A DNA stretch of 64,000 nucleotides, taken from JALORV01 sp963775635 (GTDB lineage: Bacteria > Pseudomonadota > Gammaproteobacteria > Burkholderiales > Burkholderiaceae_F). The stretch covers positions 372,001 through 436,000 of the forward strand of contig CAVZJO010000003.1 in NCBI GenBank assembly GCA_963775635.1, written 5' to 3'. This document shows positions 27,117 through 36,609 of this stretch, one piece after another. The notes beneath the pieces were generated by a model, which saw only the letters and a list, made by a program, of their open reading frames with translations, was not told where the DNA came from and ran no database searches. The translations under genes were made by a program, and so were the position numbers. The stretch's first letter is position 1. Every line of letters begins with the position of its first letter.

Positions 27117-27118
27117 GA

Positions 27119-29216
27119 ATGAGGGAGGCAGCCTCTTCATCGGGCCGCCAGGCGCTGGACCGCTGGCTGGCGCCGGCGATCCGGCTGTTCGGCCCGCAAG
27201 CATCGAGTGCGGCGCGCGAGCGCCGCGATATGCTGGTGCTGCTGCTCGTTGTTGGGCTTGTCGTTGCGCCGCACATGGAGCATCTGGCGTGGTGGGCCAA
27301 CTCGGTGCTGGCGCTGCTGCTCGTCTGGCGGGTGTGGCTCACGCTGGCGCAACGCCCGCGGCCGGGCCGTTTCGTGATGCTGCCGCTACTCTTGGCGACT
27401 GCCGGCGCGATTTACTTGCAGCACGGCACATTGGCCGGGCAGGAAGCCGGTGTCACGTTTCTGCTGATGCTGATGGCGCTGAAGTTGCTGGAGATGCGCG
27501 CACGGCGTGACATCTTCGTGGTGATCTTCCTGTCGTTCTTCATTTTGCTGACGCAGTTCCTGTACAGCCAGGACCTGCCGGTGGCGGCGATCACCATCAC
27601 AACGGTCATCGCGCTCTTCTTCGTGCTGGTCGGCGTCAACCTTGATGAAGTCGATCTGTCGGCAGCGCGCAAGCTCAAGCTGGTCGGCATCACACTCGCG
27701 AAATCGGTTCCGCTCGCCGCCGCGCTGTTCGTGCTGTTTCCTCGCATCTCCGGCCCACTGTGGGGCATGCCCGGTGATTCGGGCCAGTCGAGCACGGGAC
27801 TGTCGAATTCGATGTCGCCAGGAACCATCAGCCGGTTGCTCGAATCCGATGCCGTGGCGTTTCGCGTCCGTTTCGAAAGCCGCGTGCCGTCGAACGATAA
27901 GCTCTACTGGCGCGGTCCGGTGTTCGCACTCTTCAACGGCCGCAGTTGGACGCCGCTTACTCAGAGTGCGTTCAATCCGCCCTTGGCCACGATCGATGCC
28001 GACCCGCGCTCGGCGGTCGCCTACTCGGTCACCCTTGAACCGCACAAGCGCGACTGGCTGTTCGCGCTCGAAACGCCCGCCGCTCTGCCCACGTTGCCCC
28101 AGCACCAGGCACGCTTCACGAAAGACCTGCAGATGCTGGCCAACGGACTGATCACCGAGCGGATCCGCTATGACATGCGGTCCTACACCAGTTATCGAAT
28201 GGGAGTGCGCTCGACGCCCGAGGACCTCGAGGACGCGCTGATGCTGCCCACCGGCTACAACCCGCGCACGCGGCAGTTCGCGAGCGAACTACGCGCGCGC
28301 ATGCTGCCCGATGCATCGGGCCGCAGACAGCCCGACATGCAGTTGATGCGCGCCGCGCTCGACCATCTGCGCACCGGAGGCTATTCGTACACGATGGCAC
28401 CGCCGCCGCTGGGCCGCAACTCGGTCGACGAGTTCCTGTTCGACACTCGGCTCGGCTACTGCGAGCACTACGCCTCGGCGTTCGCGTTTCTGATGCGCGC
28501 GCTCGAGGTGCCCGCGCGCGTGGTGACGGGATATCAGGGCGGCGAACTCAACCCGGTCGACGGCTTCATGACGATCCGCCAGGCCGACGCGCACGCGTGG
28601 ACCGAAGTGTGGCTGGTCGGACAGGGGTGGGTGCGGGTCGATCCGACCGCCGTAGTGGCGCCGCTGCGCATCGAGCGGGGCGCGGTCGAGATTGCGCGCC
28701 AAGCCGGACGCGCATTGCCCGCGCTCGGCAGTGATACGGCGCTGGCTTCGTTCGCTGCGCTACAACTGGGAGGCGCTACAGAACGGCTGGAACCAATGGG
28801 TGATCTCGTACTCGCAGGAACGCCAGCGCGCGCTGATCGAAAAGCTGGGCCTCGCTCCGAGCCTGGAAAACGTCGCACTGGCGCTCGCACTCGCGGTCAG
28901 CGTGATGTTGGCCTGGCTGGCATGGGTGTCGATGCGCCCGCGCACGGTGCGCGACCCGCTGGGCGCGTCGTTCCAGTTGCTGCGCGATCGCCTCGAACAG
29001 GCCGGCGTGGCGGCTGCGGTCTCATGCGGGCCGCGGGAGTTGTACGTGCGCACCAAGCGCGCACTGATCGACGAGGACGTGAAGAAGGCCAGGCGGCTGC
29101 TGTCACGCTACGAACGGCTGCGCTACGGTCCGGCGTCCGCGACCGCGACCCGCAACGAAATCCGCGCGCTGCGTCGCGCGATACACGCTTTCAGACCGCG
29201 TCCCAATCCGCTGTGA
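27119..29216 (+). CDS. TgpA-type membrane transglutaminase-like protein, one apparent frameshift
   Basis: A protein of about 700 residues. Five to six membrane helices (LVLLLVVGLVVAPHMEHLAW onward) come before a periplasmic transglutaminase core: catalytic Cys in RLGYCEHYASAFAFLM, His in ADAHAWTEVWL, Asp in WVRVDPTAV. The frame changes near 28745. The continuation (LRYNWEALQNGWNQWVISYS, then a last membrane helix and a cytoplasmic tail) ends at 29216. The family is essential in Pseudomonas aeruginosa (TgpA). A GTG at 27113, overlapping the DUF58 stop, is an alternative start. The stop overlaps the mltB start as GTGA. Confidence 0.9.
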
Positions 29217-30227
29217 ACCGGTCCCGTCGATCGATTCTCCTGTCGGTGCTCGCGCTCGCGGCGGGCGCGCACGCCCGCGCGAGCACCGAGCATCTGGCAC
29301 GCGACGACGTCCGGCAGTTCATCGATGGGCTGGTCGAAACGCATGGCTTCGATAGAACGCGGCTCCAGCGCTGGCTGAAGGACGCGCGCTATTCGGCCAC
29401 GGTCGAGAGGCTGATGCAGCCGCCGCTTCCGTTCGGTCAGCGCAACTGGCTCGACTATCGAAAACGCTATCTCGATGAGCCGCGCATCCGGGCGGGGATT
29501 GCGTTCTGGCAGGCGCACCGGGACGCGCTGGCGCGCGCGGAGCAGCAGTTCGGCGTACCGGCCGCCATCCTTGTCGCAATCATCGGCGTGGAGAGCTACT
29601 TCGGGCGCACGACCGGAGAGTTCCGCACGATCGACGTGCTGACGACGCTGTCGTTCGATTATCTGCGCCGCTCCGACTTCTACCGCGCCGAGTTCGTCGA
29701 ATTCCTGCTGCTGGCGCGCGAACAGAAACGCGACCCGCTGTCGTATCGGGGATCGTTTGCCGGAGCGATGGGCCTGCCGCAGTTCATGCCGGGGTCGGTG
29801 CGGCGCTGGGCGCTGGACTTCGACGGCGATGGCCGCATCGACCTGCTTGCAAGCCCGGTCGACGCCATCGGTTCGGTCGCGAATTTCCTGCAGGCTCACG
29901 GCTGGCAGCGCGAGTTGCCGGTCGAGTTTCCCGCACAGGCCGACGAAGCGATCGTCGACGCGCTTGGCCGCGGCATCGTCGCGCAGACGCCCTGGTGGTC
30001 CGCGCTGGCCGAAGGCGTCGTTGCTGACGCCCCGCTCGCGCTCGAAACTCCGGTGCTTGTGATCGACCTGCCGATCGTCGACGAGCGACGGCCAACCCGG
30101 CCGCCACTACCGCGTCGGCACGGTCAACTTCAGCGCGATCCTGCACTACAACCGCAGTTACTTCTACGCTGCGGCGGTCAGCGACTACGCGACCGCGCTG
30201 CAGGAGCAGTTCGCGGCCGGTTCCTGA
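29213..30227 (+). CDS. mltB: Membrane-bound-type lytic murein transglycosylase B, one apparent frameshift
   Basis: The GTG start overlaps the tgpA stop as GTGA. A signal-like N-terminus (RRSILLSVLALAAGAHARA) lacks a lipobox, so this may be the soluble form. The SLT fold shows the catalytic glutamate in AIIGVESYFGRTTG and the MltB motif GAMGLPQFMPGSVRRWALDF. Near 30085 the frame changes. The true end, HYRVGTVNFSAILHYNRSYF, finishes at 30227 with the stop TGA. It cleaves the MurNAc-GlcNAc bond to leave 1,6-anhydro ends. Confidence 0.9.
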
Positions 30228-30236
30228 GGCGTGGCG

Positions 30237-30881
30237 TTACTCCGCGTCCGGCTGGCGCGCAGGTTGTGCCTCGACGAACGCCGGAAGCTGCATGCATTGA
30301 TCGAAGATGCGCATCAGCGTCGGCACGTGATCGAGACGGCAATCGAAGCGTTGCGCGTTGAAAATCTGCGGGACCAGCACGACATCCGCCAGCGTCGCAC
30401 GATCGCCCAGCACGTGACGACCCGATCGCCCTTCGGCAACCACGCGAGTCTCGAGTGCCGCCAGCCCTTGTTCCACCCAGTGTCGGTACCAGGCGTTCTT
30501 CGCGTCCTCGCTCACCTGCAATTCGCGCACGAGGTAACGCAGCACGCGCAGGTTGTTGAGCGGGTGGATTTCGCAGGCGATCGTCAGTCCGAATGACCTG
30601 ACGTAGGCGCGCTCGACCGCGTCGCGCGGCAACAGCGGCGGCTCGGGATGTGTTTCTTCGAGATACTCGAGTATCGCAAGCGACTGCGTGACGATCGTGC
30701 CGTCGTCGTCGAGCACCGGGATCAGCGCATCCGGATTGAGCGTACGGAACGCCGGCGCGAACTGCTGGCCGCCCGCGCGCGTCAGATGCACCGCGAGGTA
30801 CTCGTAGACAAGGCCCTTGAGGTTGAGCGCGATGCGCACGCGGAATGACGCCGAACTACGAAAATAGTTGTAGAGCTTCAT
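30237..30881 (-). CDS. Maleylacetoacetate / maleylpyruvate isomerase (zeta-class GST)
   Basis: The product has 214 residues. The N-terminal thioredoxin-like domain carries the zeta-class active-site motif RSSASFRVRIALNLKG and the cis-proline region DALIPVLDD. The C-terminal helical domain has IACEIHPLNNLRVLRYL. It isomerises the cis ring-cleavage product of homogentisate or gentisate using glutathione. It is the last gene of an operon that also encodes a fumarylacetoacetase-like hydrolase, which would act on its product. Which of the two aromatic pathways is meant cannot be settled, because no dioxygenase gene is present. Confidence 0.9.
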   Translation of the reverse strand: MKLYNYFRSSASFRVRIALNLKGLVYEYLAVHLTRAGGQQFAPAFRTLNPDALIPVLDDDGTIVTQSLAILEYLEETHPEPPLLPRDAVERAYVRSFGLTIACEIHPLNNLRVLRYLVRELQVSEDAKNAWYRHWVEQGLAALETRVVAEGRSGRHVLGDRATLADVVLVPQIFNAQRFDCRLDHVPTLMRIFDQCMQLPAFVEAQPARQPDAE

Positions 30882-30893
30882 CGCTTCTTCCTC

Positions 30894-32217
30894 CTAGTGC
30901 ACATACTGCACCAGCCACAGCGTCAGTGCCGGCACCAGCAGCAGCACGGTGAGCCGTACGGCGTCGGCCGCCAGAAATGCGCCGACATGGCGATAGGTGC
31001 GCGCGATCGGGACATCGCGTGCCAGCGCGCCGACCACGTACACGTTGAGACCGATCGGCGGCGCGATCAGTCCGATGTTGACGACGGTCAGCAGCAGGAC
31101 GCCGAACCAGATCGCCTTGGCCTCGGTCGGAAGGCCGAAAAGGTCGAGCTGCATCACCGCTGGGAAGACGACAGGCAAGGTCAGCACCAGCATCGACAGC
31201 TCATCCATCACTCCGCCGAGGACGATGTAAAAGATCAGGACGAGCGCCAATATCGCCAGCGGCGGCAGGGGCAGCGTGCTGACGAAGGCGGCAGCGCGCG
31301 CTGGCATCTGCGAAAGCGCCAGTGCACCGTTCAGCATGTCGGCGCCGAGGAAGATGACGAAAATGGCGCCCGACGTTTCGGCGGTGGCGAGCAGCGCGGC
31401 GCCCAGTCCACTCCAGGTGAGTTCACGTCGCATTGCTCCGGCGACCGCCGTCAGCAGCACGCCGATCGCGGCGGCCTCGGTCGCGGTGAACACGCCGCCA
31501 TAGATGCCGCCCAGCACGATCAGGAAGATGGCCAGTACCGGTAGCACGCCCGCCAGCAGCGGCCAGCGCTCGCGCCATGCGATGCGCGGCTCGGCTGGAC
31601 CGAGTGCGGGACGCCACGACATCACGAGCGCGATCGCCCCGCAATACAGAGCCGCTGCAAGCAATCCGGGCAGCAGCGCGGCCGCAAAGAGGCGAGCGAT
31701 GTTCTGCTCGGCGATGATGGCGTACAGCACCAGCACGATCGATGGCGGGATCAAGATCCCAAGGGTCCCGCCGGCGGCCAGCGTGGCGGTGGCGAATCCG
31801 CCGTCATAGCGGAAGCGACGCATCTCGGGCAGCGCAACCTGTGCGATCGTGGCTGCAGTCGCGACCGACGATCCGCACACTGATCCGAACGCCGCGCTGG
31901 CAAGGATCGCGGACTGCGCGAGCCCGCCACGCCAGTGGCCAACGAACGCAGCCGCCGCGCGGAACAGCAGCACGCGATAGGCCACCCTGCGAAGCAAGCT
32001 GCCCCATCAGCAGAAAAAGCGGGATCACCGACAAGTCGTAGACTGAAAAGCGCGCGAACACCATGCCCTTGAGGTACGCGAGCCAGGCGTCCGCGCCGGA
32101 ATAGGCGATGAATCCAACCGCACCCGGAACAAACATCGCCGCCCAGATGGGCAGTCGTAGCGCCATCAGGATCAGCATCGACGCCAGCAACGCCAGCGGT
32201 GCGGCAGTCGACGTCAT
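30894..32217 (-). CDS. dctM: TRAP transporter large permease (DctM type), one apparent frameshift
   Basis: Starts MTSTAAPLALLASMLILMAL and runs to MGQLASQGGLSR in one frame. It continues as VAYRVLLFRAAAAFVGHWRG in another, with the change near 31990. The joined product has about 440 residues and some twelve membrane helices. Conserved TRAP motifs are PLFLLMGQLA, CGSSVATAATIAQVALPEM, GTLGILIPPSI and VFPAVMQLD. It imports an organic acid with a sodium gradient, together with the DctP and DctQ proteins encoded upstream. Its ATG overlaps the dctQ stop as ATGA. Confidence 0.92.
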
Positions 32218-32691
32218 TTCAGGGTGGGCAGCATCGGGTTGCGAGCCACCGTCAGCGCGACCAGCGCGGCGAGCGCGAGCGAGGGAACTGTGACCAAGTA
32301 TGCAAGCCACAGCGGCACACCCAACACCATCGAGCTTTCGCCAGCGTTGTAGAGCGCGGCCACGCCGGCTCCCGCGCGCAGCGCAAGCACACCCAGAACC
32401 AGCGCGGCAATCCAGCGCGCGACAACATCCAGCCCGTGCCGGACGGATGGCGGGTGCGCGCGCGGTGAACAGTTCCACGATCAGGTGACTGCCATGCAAC
32501 TGGCAGTACGGCAGGAACAACGCCAGCGCCGCGGCCGTCCCCATCTGCGCCAGTTCGATGTCGCCGGGAATCGGAGTGGCGGCGACCCAGCGCCCGACGA
32601 CTGAGCCGCAGGTCAGCACGACGACAGCGGCGAGCAGCGCGCCGCCGGCCAGCGCGAACGCGGCGGCCGCGCCGCGCAGGATCCGCGCCAT
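32214..32691 (-). CDS. dctQ: TRAP transporter small permease (DctQ type), one apparent frameshift
   Basis: The N-terminal half (MARILRGAAAAFALAGGALL through QLHGSHLIVELFT) is in one frame. The second half (SVRHGLDVVARWIAALVLGV through VARNPMLPTLK) is in another, with the change near 32450. Joined, it is about 158 residues with four membrane helices, the normal form of a DctQ subunit. It lies 2 nt after dctP and overlaps dctM by 4 nt. Confidence 0.88.
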
Positions 32692-32693
32692 GG

Positions 32694-33791
32694 CTATTTG
32701 ACGCCGGTGCGTTCGCGGGCAGCAGCAGGCGCAGTCGCGGCAGCACCGCTGCGCGCCAGCAGCGCGCGCGCATCGGCCAGCATGGCGTCGCCGTCAAGCT
32801 GGCGGCGCTTCATGTCGGCCACCCACTCCGTGTACACCGGCTGCGCCGCGCGCTGCCATTGCACCAGTTCGGCAGCCGGAACGACGATGACGGTGTTGCC
32901 GCGATCCTGGGCAAGTTTGCGCGCCGGAGCCTTCTGTTGTTCCCACAGGCGCCCGGCCTGCGCGGAGAACTCGGCACCCGAGTTCCGGTCGATAACGGCC
33001 TTCAGATCGGCCGGCAGCCCCGCATATGTCTTCGCATTCATCGCGAACAGGAACACGGCGGTATACAGCGCCGGGACGTTGGGATCGGTCTCCGTGTGGA
33101 ACCGTGCCACCTCGTGCACGCGGACCGCCGGCACCACCTCCCACGGCACGACGGCGCCGTCGAGCACGCCCTTGCTCATTGCATCGGCCAGGCCGGTGAC
33201 CGGCATCGATACGGGCGATGCACCCAGCGCGGTCAGCAGCCGGTTGGTCTGGCGCGTCGGTGCTCGCAGCTTCATGCCGCGGAAATCATCGAGTGTGCGT
33301 ACCGCGCGCTCGCGCGTATGCAGGTAGCCGGCGTCGTGCACGTGAACAGCGAGCGGCTTCACGTCGCGGAATTCGCTGCGGCCGTGCTTTTCGTAGAACT
33401 GCCAGGCCGCCCGCGAAGCGGATTCCGCGTCGGCGATCATGAACGGCAGCTCGAACACTTCCATCGACGGAAAGCGCCCCGCGTTGTAGCCCGGCAGGGT
33501 CCAGATGATGTCGGCAACTCCGTCTTTTACCTGGTCATACAGTTGTGGTGCCGTCCCACCCAGCTGCATCGACGGATAGATCTGACACTTCAACCGGCCG
33601 CCTGATTCGGCTTCGATCTTCGCGCACCACGGCACGATCAGCTTGGCATGGGTCGTCGAACCGGTTGGCAGGAAATGGTGAACCTTCAGCGTGATCGGCG
33701 GCGTGGCCGGCGTCTGGGCGCGCAGCGCGGGCGATGCGACGACTGTCACCCACGAGAGCGCACAGAGCACCAATCGACGCAGCGGGATCAT
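32694..33791 (-). CDS. dctP: TRAP transporter solute-binding protein (DctP type)
   Basis: The product has 365 residues. Signal peptide MIPLRRLVLCALSWVTVVAS precedes a cleavage near LRAQ. The mature protein starts ITLKVHHFLPTGSTTHAKL, typical of the DctP family. It has the ligand-clamping arginine region FRGMKLRAPTRQTNRLL and GVLDGAVVPWEVVPAVRV. It is encoded just downstream of a fumarylacetoacetase-like hydrolase gene, so an aromatic acid or its ring-cleavage product is a candidate ligand. The ATG at 33791 is chosen because the signal peptide begins there; the frame stays open to 34109 inside the hydrolase gene. Confidence 0.93.
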   Translation of the reverse strand: MIPLRRLVLCALSWVTVVASPALRAQTPATPPITLKVHHFLPTGSTTHAKLIVPWCAKIEAESGGRLKCQIYPSMQLGGTAPQLYDQVKDGVADIIWTLPGYNAGRFPSMEVFELPFMIADAESASRAAWQFYEKHGRSEFRDVKPLAVHVHDAGYLHTRERAVRTLDDFRGMKLRAPTRQTNRLLTALGASPVSMPVTGLADAMSKGVLDGAVVPWEVVPAVRVHEVARFHTETDPNVPALYTAVFLFAMNAKTYAGLPADLKAVIDRNSGAEFSAQAGRLWEQQKAPARKLAQDRGNTVIVVPAAELVQWQRAAQPVYTEWVADMKRRQLDGDAMLADARALLARSGAAATAPAAARERTGVK

Positions 33792-33799
33792 CAACGCGG

Positions 33800-34495
33800 C
33801 TAGACGATGCGGACCTGTAGCGAACCGACGCCGGCAACGCCGCCGGACAACAGGTCGTCGCGCTTGACTGCGCCGACGCCTTCGGGCGTGCCGGTGTAGA
33901 TCAGGTCCCCGGGCACGAGCGTGTAGTAACGCGAAAGGTGCTCGATGGTTTCGTTGACGTTCCAGATCAGCTTCGAGACGTCGCTCGCCTGGCGTTTTTG
34001 CCCGTTGACCTCGAGCCAGATGGCGCCCGCCGTAATCTCTCCGGTGCTCGCGATCGGCCTGAGGGGCGAGATCGGCGCGGAGCAGTCGAATCCCTTGGCG
34101 ACGTCCCACGGCCGTCCCTTGTCGCGCAGCGCGAACTGCAGGTCGCGTCGGGTCATGTCCAGACCTACCGCGTAGCCCCAGATGTGCGACGCCGCACGCG
34201 ATTGCGCGATTTCGCGCCCAGCACGTCCGATCGCCACCACGAGTTCGATCTCGTGATGCAGGTTCGAGGTTTCGCCCGGATAGGGCATCTCGGCGACGGT
34301 TCCGGCCGCCGCCGGCAGCACTGCATCGGCAGGCTTCATGAAGAAAAACGGCGCCGCCCGCTCGGAGAACCCCATTTCTTTCGCATGATCAGCGTAGTTG
34401 CGTCCGACGCAGTAGATGCGATGCACCGGGAAAAGGTCGGTCGATCCATCGATCGGAACGACCGCCTGACCCGCCGCGGCAATCACGTAACCCAT
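33800..34495 (-). CDS. Fumarylacetoacetate hydrolase family protein (fumarylpyruvate hydrolase-like)
   Basis: The product has 231 residues. The start MGYVIAAAGQAVVPI fits the family better than the ORF start at 34525. Metal-binding and catalytic regions are present: IYCVGRNYADHAKEMG, FFFMKPADAV, LHHEIELVVAIG (metal-ligand Glu residues) and GYAVGLDMTRRDLQ, then LIYTGTPEGVGAV. The short single-domain form with FPVHRIYCVGRNYADH resembles fumarylpyruvate hydrolases of gentisate routes. It is first in an operon with dctPQM and a zeta-class isomerase, which suggests uptake and breakdown of an aromatic-acid derivative. Confidence 0.9.
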   Translation of the reverse strand: MGYVIAAAGQAVVPIDGSTDLFPVHRIYCVGRNYADHAKEMGFSERAAPFFFMKPADAVLPAAAGTVAEMPYPGETSNLHHEIELVVAIGRAGREIAQSRAASHIWGYAVGLDMTRRDLQFALRDKGRPWDVAKGFDCSAPISPLRPIASTGEITAGAIWLEVNGQKRQASDVSKLIWNVNETIEHLSRYYTLVPGDLIYTGTPEGVGAVKRDDLLSGGVAGVGSLQVRIV

Positions 34496-34531
34496 TGGAG
34501 AAGTCCGGGCAGCAAAGGGGCGCAAGCGTAC

Positions 34532-34804
34532 TAGAACCTATCTCAGAATCCCCGATGGATCGCGTTGCCACGAGAAGCGGGCGGATGCAAGGCGGCTGGC
34601 GAAGGACAGTAGCCGAGCCTACGGCCGAGCCGGCCAACGCCGCAGCCGCCCGCTTATCGTGGCAACCCTGCGGGGCGGGGTCGCATGGGCGCATGGCGTT
34701 GTTGCGGCTCGGGTCCTTGCGCACGCAATGGTCCCCTCACCGCGTCTAGCCCTGCACCCCATGCGGCCCCGCCGCGACCACCGGGGATTCTGAGATAGGT
34801 TCTA
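34532..34804. mobile_element. MITE-like element with perfect 22-bp terminal inverted repeats
   Basis: The left end (34532-34553, starting TAGAACCTATCTCAG) is the exact reverse complement of the right end (34783-34804) over 22 bp. The inside carries two more inverted repeats: 34564-34584 with 34646-34666 (20 of 21 paired) and 34675-34689 with 34758-34772 (14 of 15 paired). No ORF of note lies inside. TA at each end may be the target duplication. The size (273 bp), perfect ends and lack of a gene fit a non-autonomous insertion element mobilised by a transposase encoded elsewhere. The right end supplies the stop codon of fbpB. Confidence 0.75.
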
Positions 34805-36550
34805 TGCGTGTCCCGGTCCCGCGGCTCGGGCAATCGCGCGCGACAGCAGCGCCACCGGAATCACGCCGGCAGCAACGATGGTGAGCGCCGGCAAGGCGGC
34901 ATCAGCCAGGCGTTCATCACTGGCCATCTGGTACGCGGCCACCGCGAGTGTGTCGAAATTGAACGGCCGCAACACCAGCGTGGCGGGCAACTCCTTCATC
35001 GCGTCGACGAACACCAGCAATACGGCCGCCCATACCGACGGCGCCAGGATCGGCAGGTGAACCCGCACGAACGTGTCGAGCGGCGGACTGCCGAGGCTGC
35101 GTGCGCTCGCATCCATCGCCGGAGTGATCCGCGTCAGTCCCGCTTCGATCGACTGGTATGCCACGGCGAAGTACCGAACCAGATAACCGTACAGCAGCGC
35201 AAACACGCTGCCGGTCAGCAGCAGGCCGGGTCCCCAACCCACCACGGATTTCAGCAGGCCATCGAGTCCGTTGTCGAATGCTGCCAGCGGCACCAGGATC
35301 CCGACGGCGATAACCGCGCCCGGCAACGCATATCCCATGCTCATCAGTTGCACCGATACCTGTACCAACGTTCGCGGGAGCCCAGCTGTCGCGGTGCGAG
35401 CGGAATACGCAAGCGCGAGGACGGCCATGAGCACAACCACGGCACCACCGGAAGCCACGCCGAGCGTGTTCAGCAGCCAGTGCCCGTAGCGCGCCCAGTC
35501 GACACCGGTCCAGGCAGGTATCAGCAGCCGCAGCAGCAGCAGCACCGGCAGCACAAAGCCGAGCACGACCGGCACCGTGCAGGTCGCGACCGCACCTGCG
35601 GCCCGCCAGCCGCGCAGCGGTGCACGTGGCGCCGGTCGCTGGCTCGCGGTCGGCGTGAAGTAGCGCGCACGACCCCGTGCGTGTCGCTCCAGCGCGAGGA
35701 GGCCCAGCACGAGCACCAGCAGCACCGCGGCCAGTTGGCTCGCCGCCATTCGATCTCCCAGCGCAAACCACGCGCGGTAGATGGCGGTCGTGAAGGTCTG
35801 CAGCCCGAAGTACACCGACGCGCCATAGTCGGCAATCGTCTCCATCAGCGCGAGCAGTGCCCCGGCGGCGATCGCCGGGCGGGCGAGCGGCATGTTGACG
35901 CGCCACCAAGTCTGCCAGGGCGTAAGGCCGAGGCTGCGCGCCGCGTCCAGCATCGCCGCCGTACGCGCCATGAATGCGGTGCGTGCGAGCAGATACACGT
36001 ACGGGTAAAGCACGACCGTGAAGACGAACATGCCACCGCCCAACGAGCGGATCTCCGGAAACCAGTAGTCGCCGCGCCGCCAGCCGAACCATTCGCGCAA
36101 GCTGGTCTGTAGCGGCCCCGCAAACTGCAGCGCATCGGTGTAGGCGTAGGCGACGATGTAAGCGGGCATCGCCAACGGAAGCAGCAGGACCCATTCGAAG
36201 ATCCGACGCCCGGCAAAATCACAACCCGCCGTCAACCAGCCAGTGCTGGCACCGAGCACGACGACCCCAACGACGACGCCGATGGCGAGCACGACCGTCT
36301 CGATCGCCGCGGCCGGAATGACGGTCGCCGCCAAGTGCCGCAGCGTGTCGGCCGACGCCGGCGCATCGATGAAACTGGCGAAGACGCTGAGTACAGGCAA
36401 GCCGACCAGCCCGCCACAGACCAGAGCAAGTGATAGCGGTCGCCCCAGGCCGGCTGCGCCCATGCGCCGCCCGAACCGTCGAAGTCGGCCTGCACGGCGC
36501 GTCATGCCGACGCTGTCAGCCCCGCTGTTATCAGCCAAAACCCCTCGCAT
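34802..36550 (-). CDS. fbpB: Fe(III) ABC transporter permease (FbpB type, two fused membrane domains)
   Basis: The product has 582 residues and about twelve membrane helices in two repeated halves, the usual form for ferric-iron permeases. ATPase-coupling loops are visible in each half: AAMLDAARSLGLTPWQTWWR in the first and DASARSLGSPPLDTFVRVHL in the second. It pairs with divergent fbpC and probably with FbpA encoded at 10.2-11.3 kb, as no binding-protein gene is adjacent. The stop TAG lies inside the terminal repeat of the element next door, so the last residues may differ from the ancestral protein. A shorter start at 36505 (MTRRAGRLRR) is possible. Confidence 0.93.
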   Translation of the reverse strand: MRGVLADNSGADSVGMTRRAGRLRRFGRRMGAAGLGRPLSLALVCGGLVGLPVLSVFASFIDAPASADTLRHLAATVIPAAAIETVVLAIGVVVGVVVLGASTGWLTAGCDFAGRRIFEWVLLLPLAMPAYIVAYAYTDALQFAGPLQTSLREWFGWRRGDYWFPEIRSLGGGMFVFTVVLYPYVYLLARTAFMARTAAMLDAARSLGLTPWQTWWRVNMPLARPAIAAGALLALMETIADYGASVYFGLQTFTTAIYRAWFALGDRMAASQLAAVLLVLVLGLLALERHARGRARYFTPTASQRPAPRAPLRGWRAAGAVATCTVPVVLGFVLPVLLLLRLLIPAWTGVDWARYGHWLLNTLGVASGGAVVVLMAVLALAYSARTATAGLPRTLVQVSVQLMSMGYALPGAVIAVGILVPLAAFDNGLDGLLKSVVGWGPGLLLTGSVFALLYGYLVRYFAVAYQSIEAGLTRITPAMDASARSLGSPPLDTFVRVHLPILAPSVWAAVLLVFVDAMKELPATLVLRPFNFDTLAVAAYQMASDERLADAALPALTIVAAGVIPVALLSRAIARAAGPGHA

Positions 36551-36567
36551 GACTAGGGAGTCTAAAT

Positions 36568-36592
36568 CTAAATGAGAACTAACCTCATCTAG
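36568..36592. promoter_or_regulatory. Fur-like palindrome between divergent fbpB and fbpC
   Basis: CTAAATGAG and CTCATCTAG are inverted repeats (8 of 9 bp) separated by AACTAAC. They lie 18 nt from the fbpB start and 18 nt from the fbpC start. The core ATGAGAACTAACCTCAT resembles the operator before fbpA (ATGGTTCTCAT), which shares the ATG..CAT symmetry. It is well placed to repress both transcripts at once. Confidence 0.6.
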
Positions 36593-36609
36593 CGTAAACT
36601 GCTGATGTG

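Noticed and set aside
27017..30361. A single 1114-residue transglutaminase-lytic transglycosylase fusion
   Set aside because: The middle is out-of-frame translation of the tgpA 3' part. Two frame changes restore separate tgpA and mltB genes that overlap by GTGA, so it is not a true fusion.
34808..36112. 434-residue ORF antisense to fbpB
   Set aside because: Shadow of the permease. It is extremely rich in Arg, His and Gln and has no recognisable domain.
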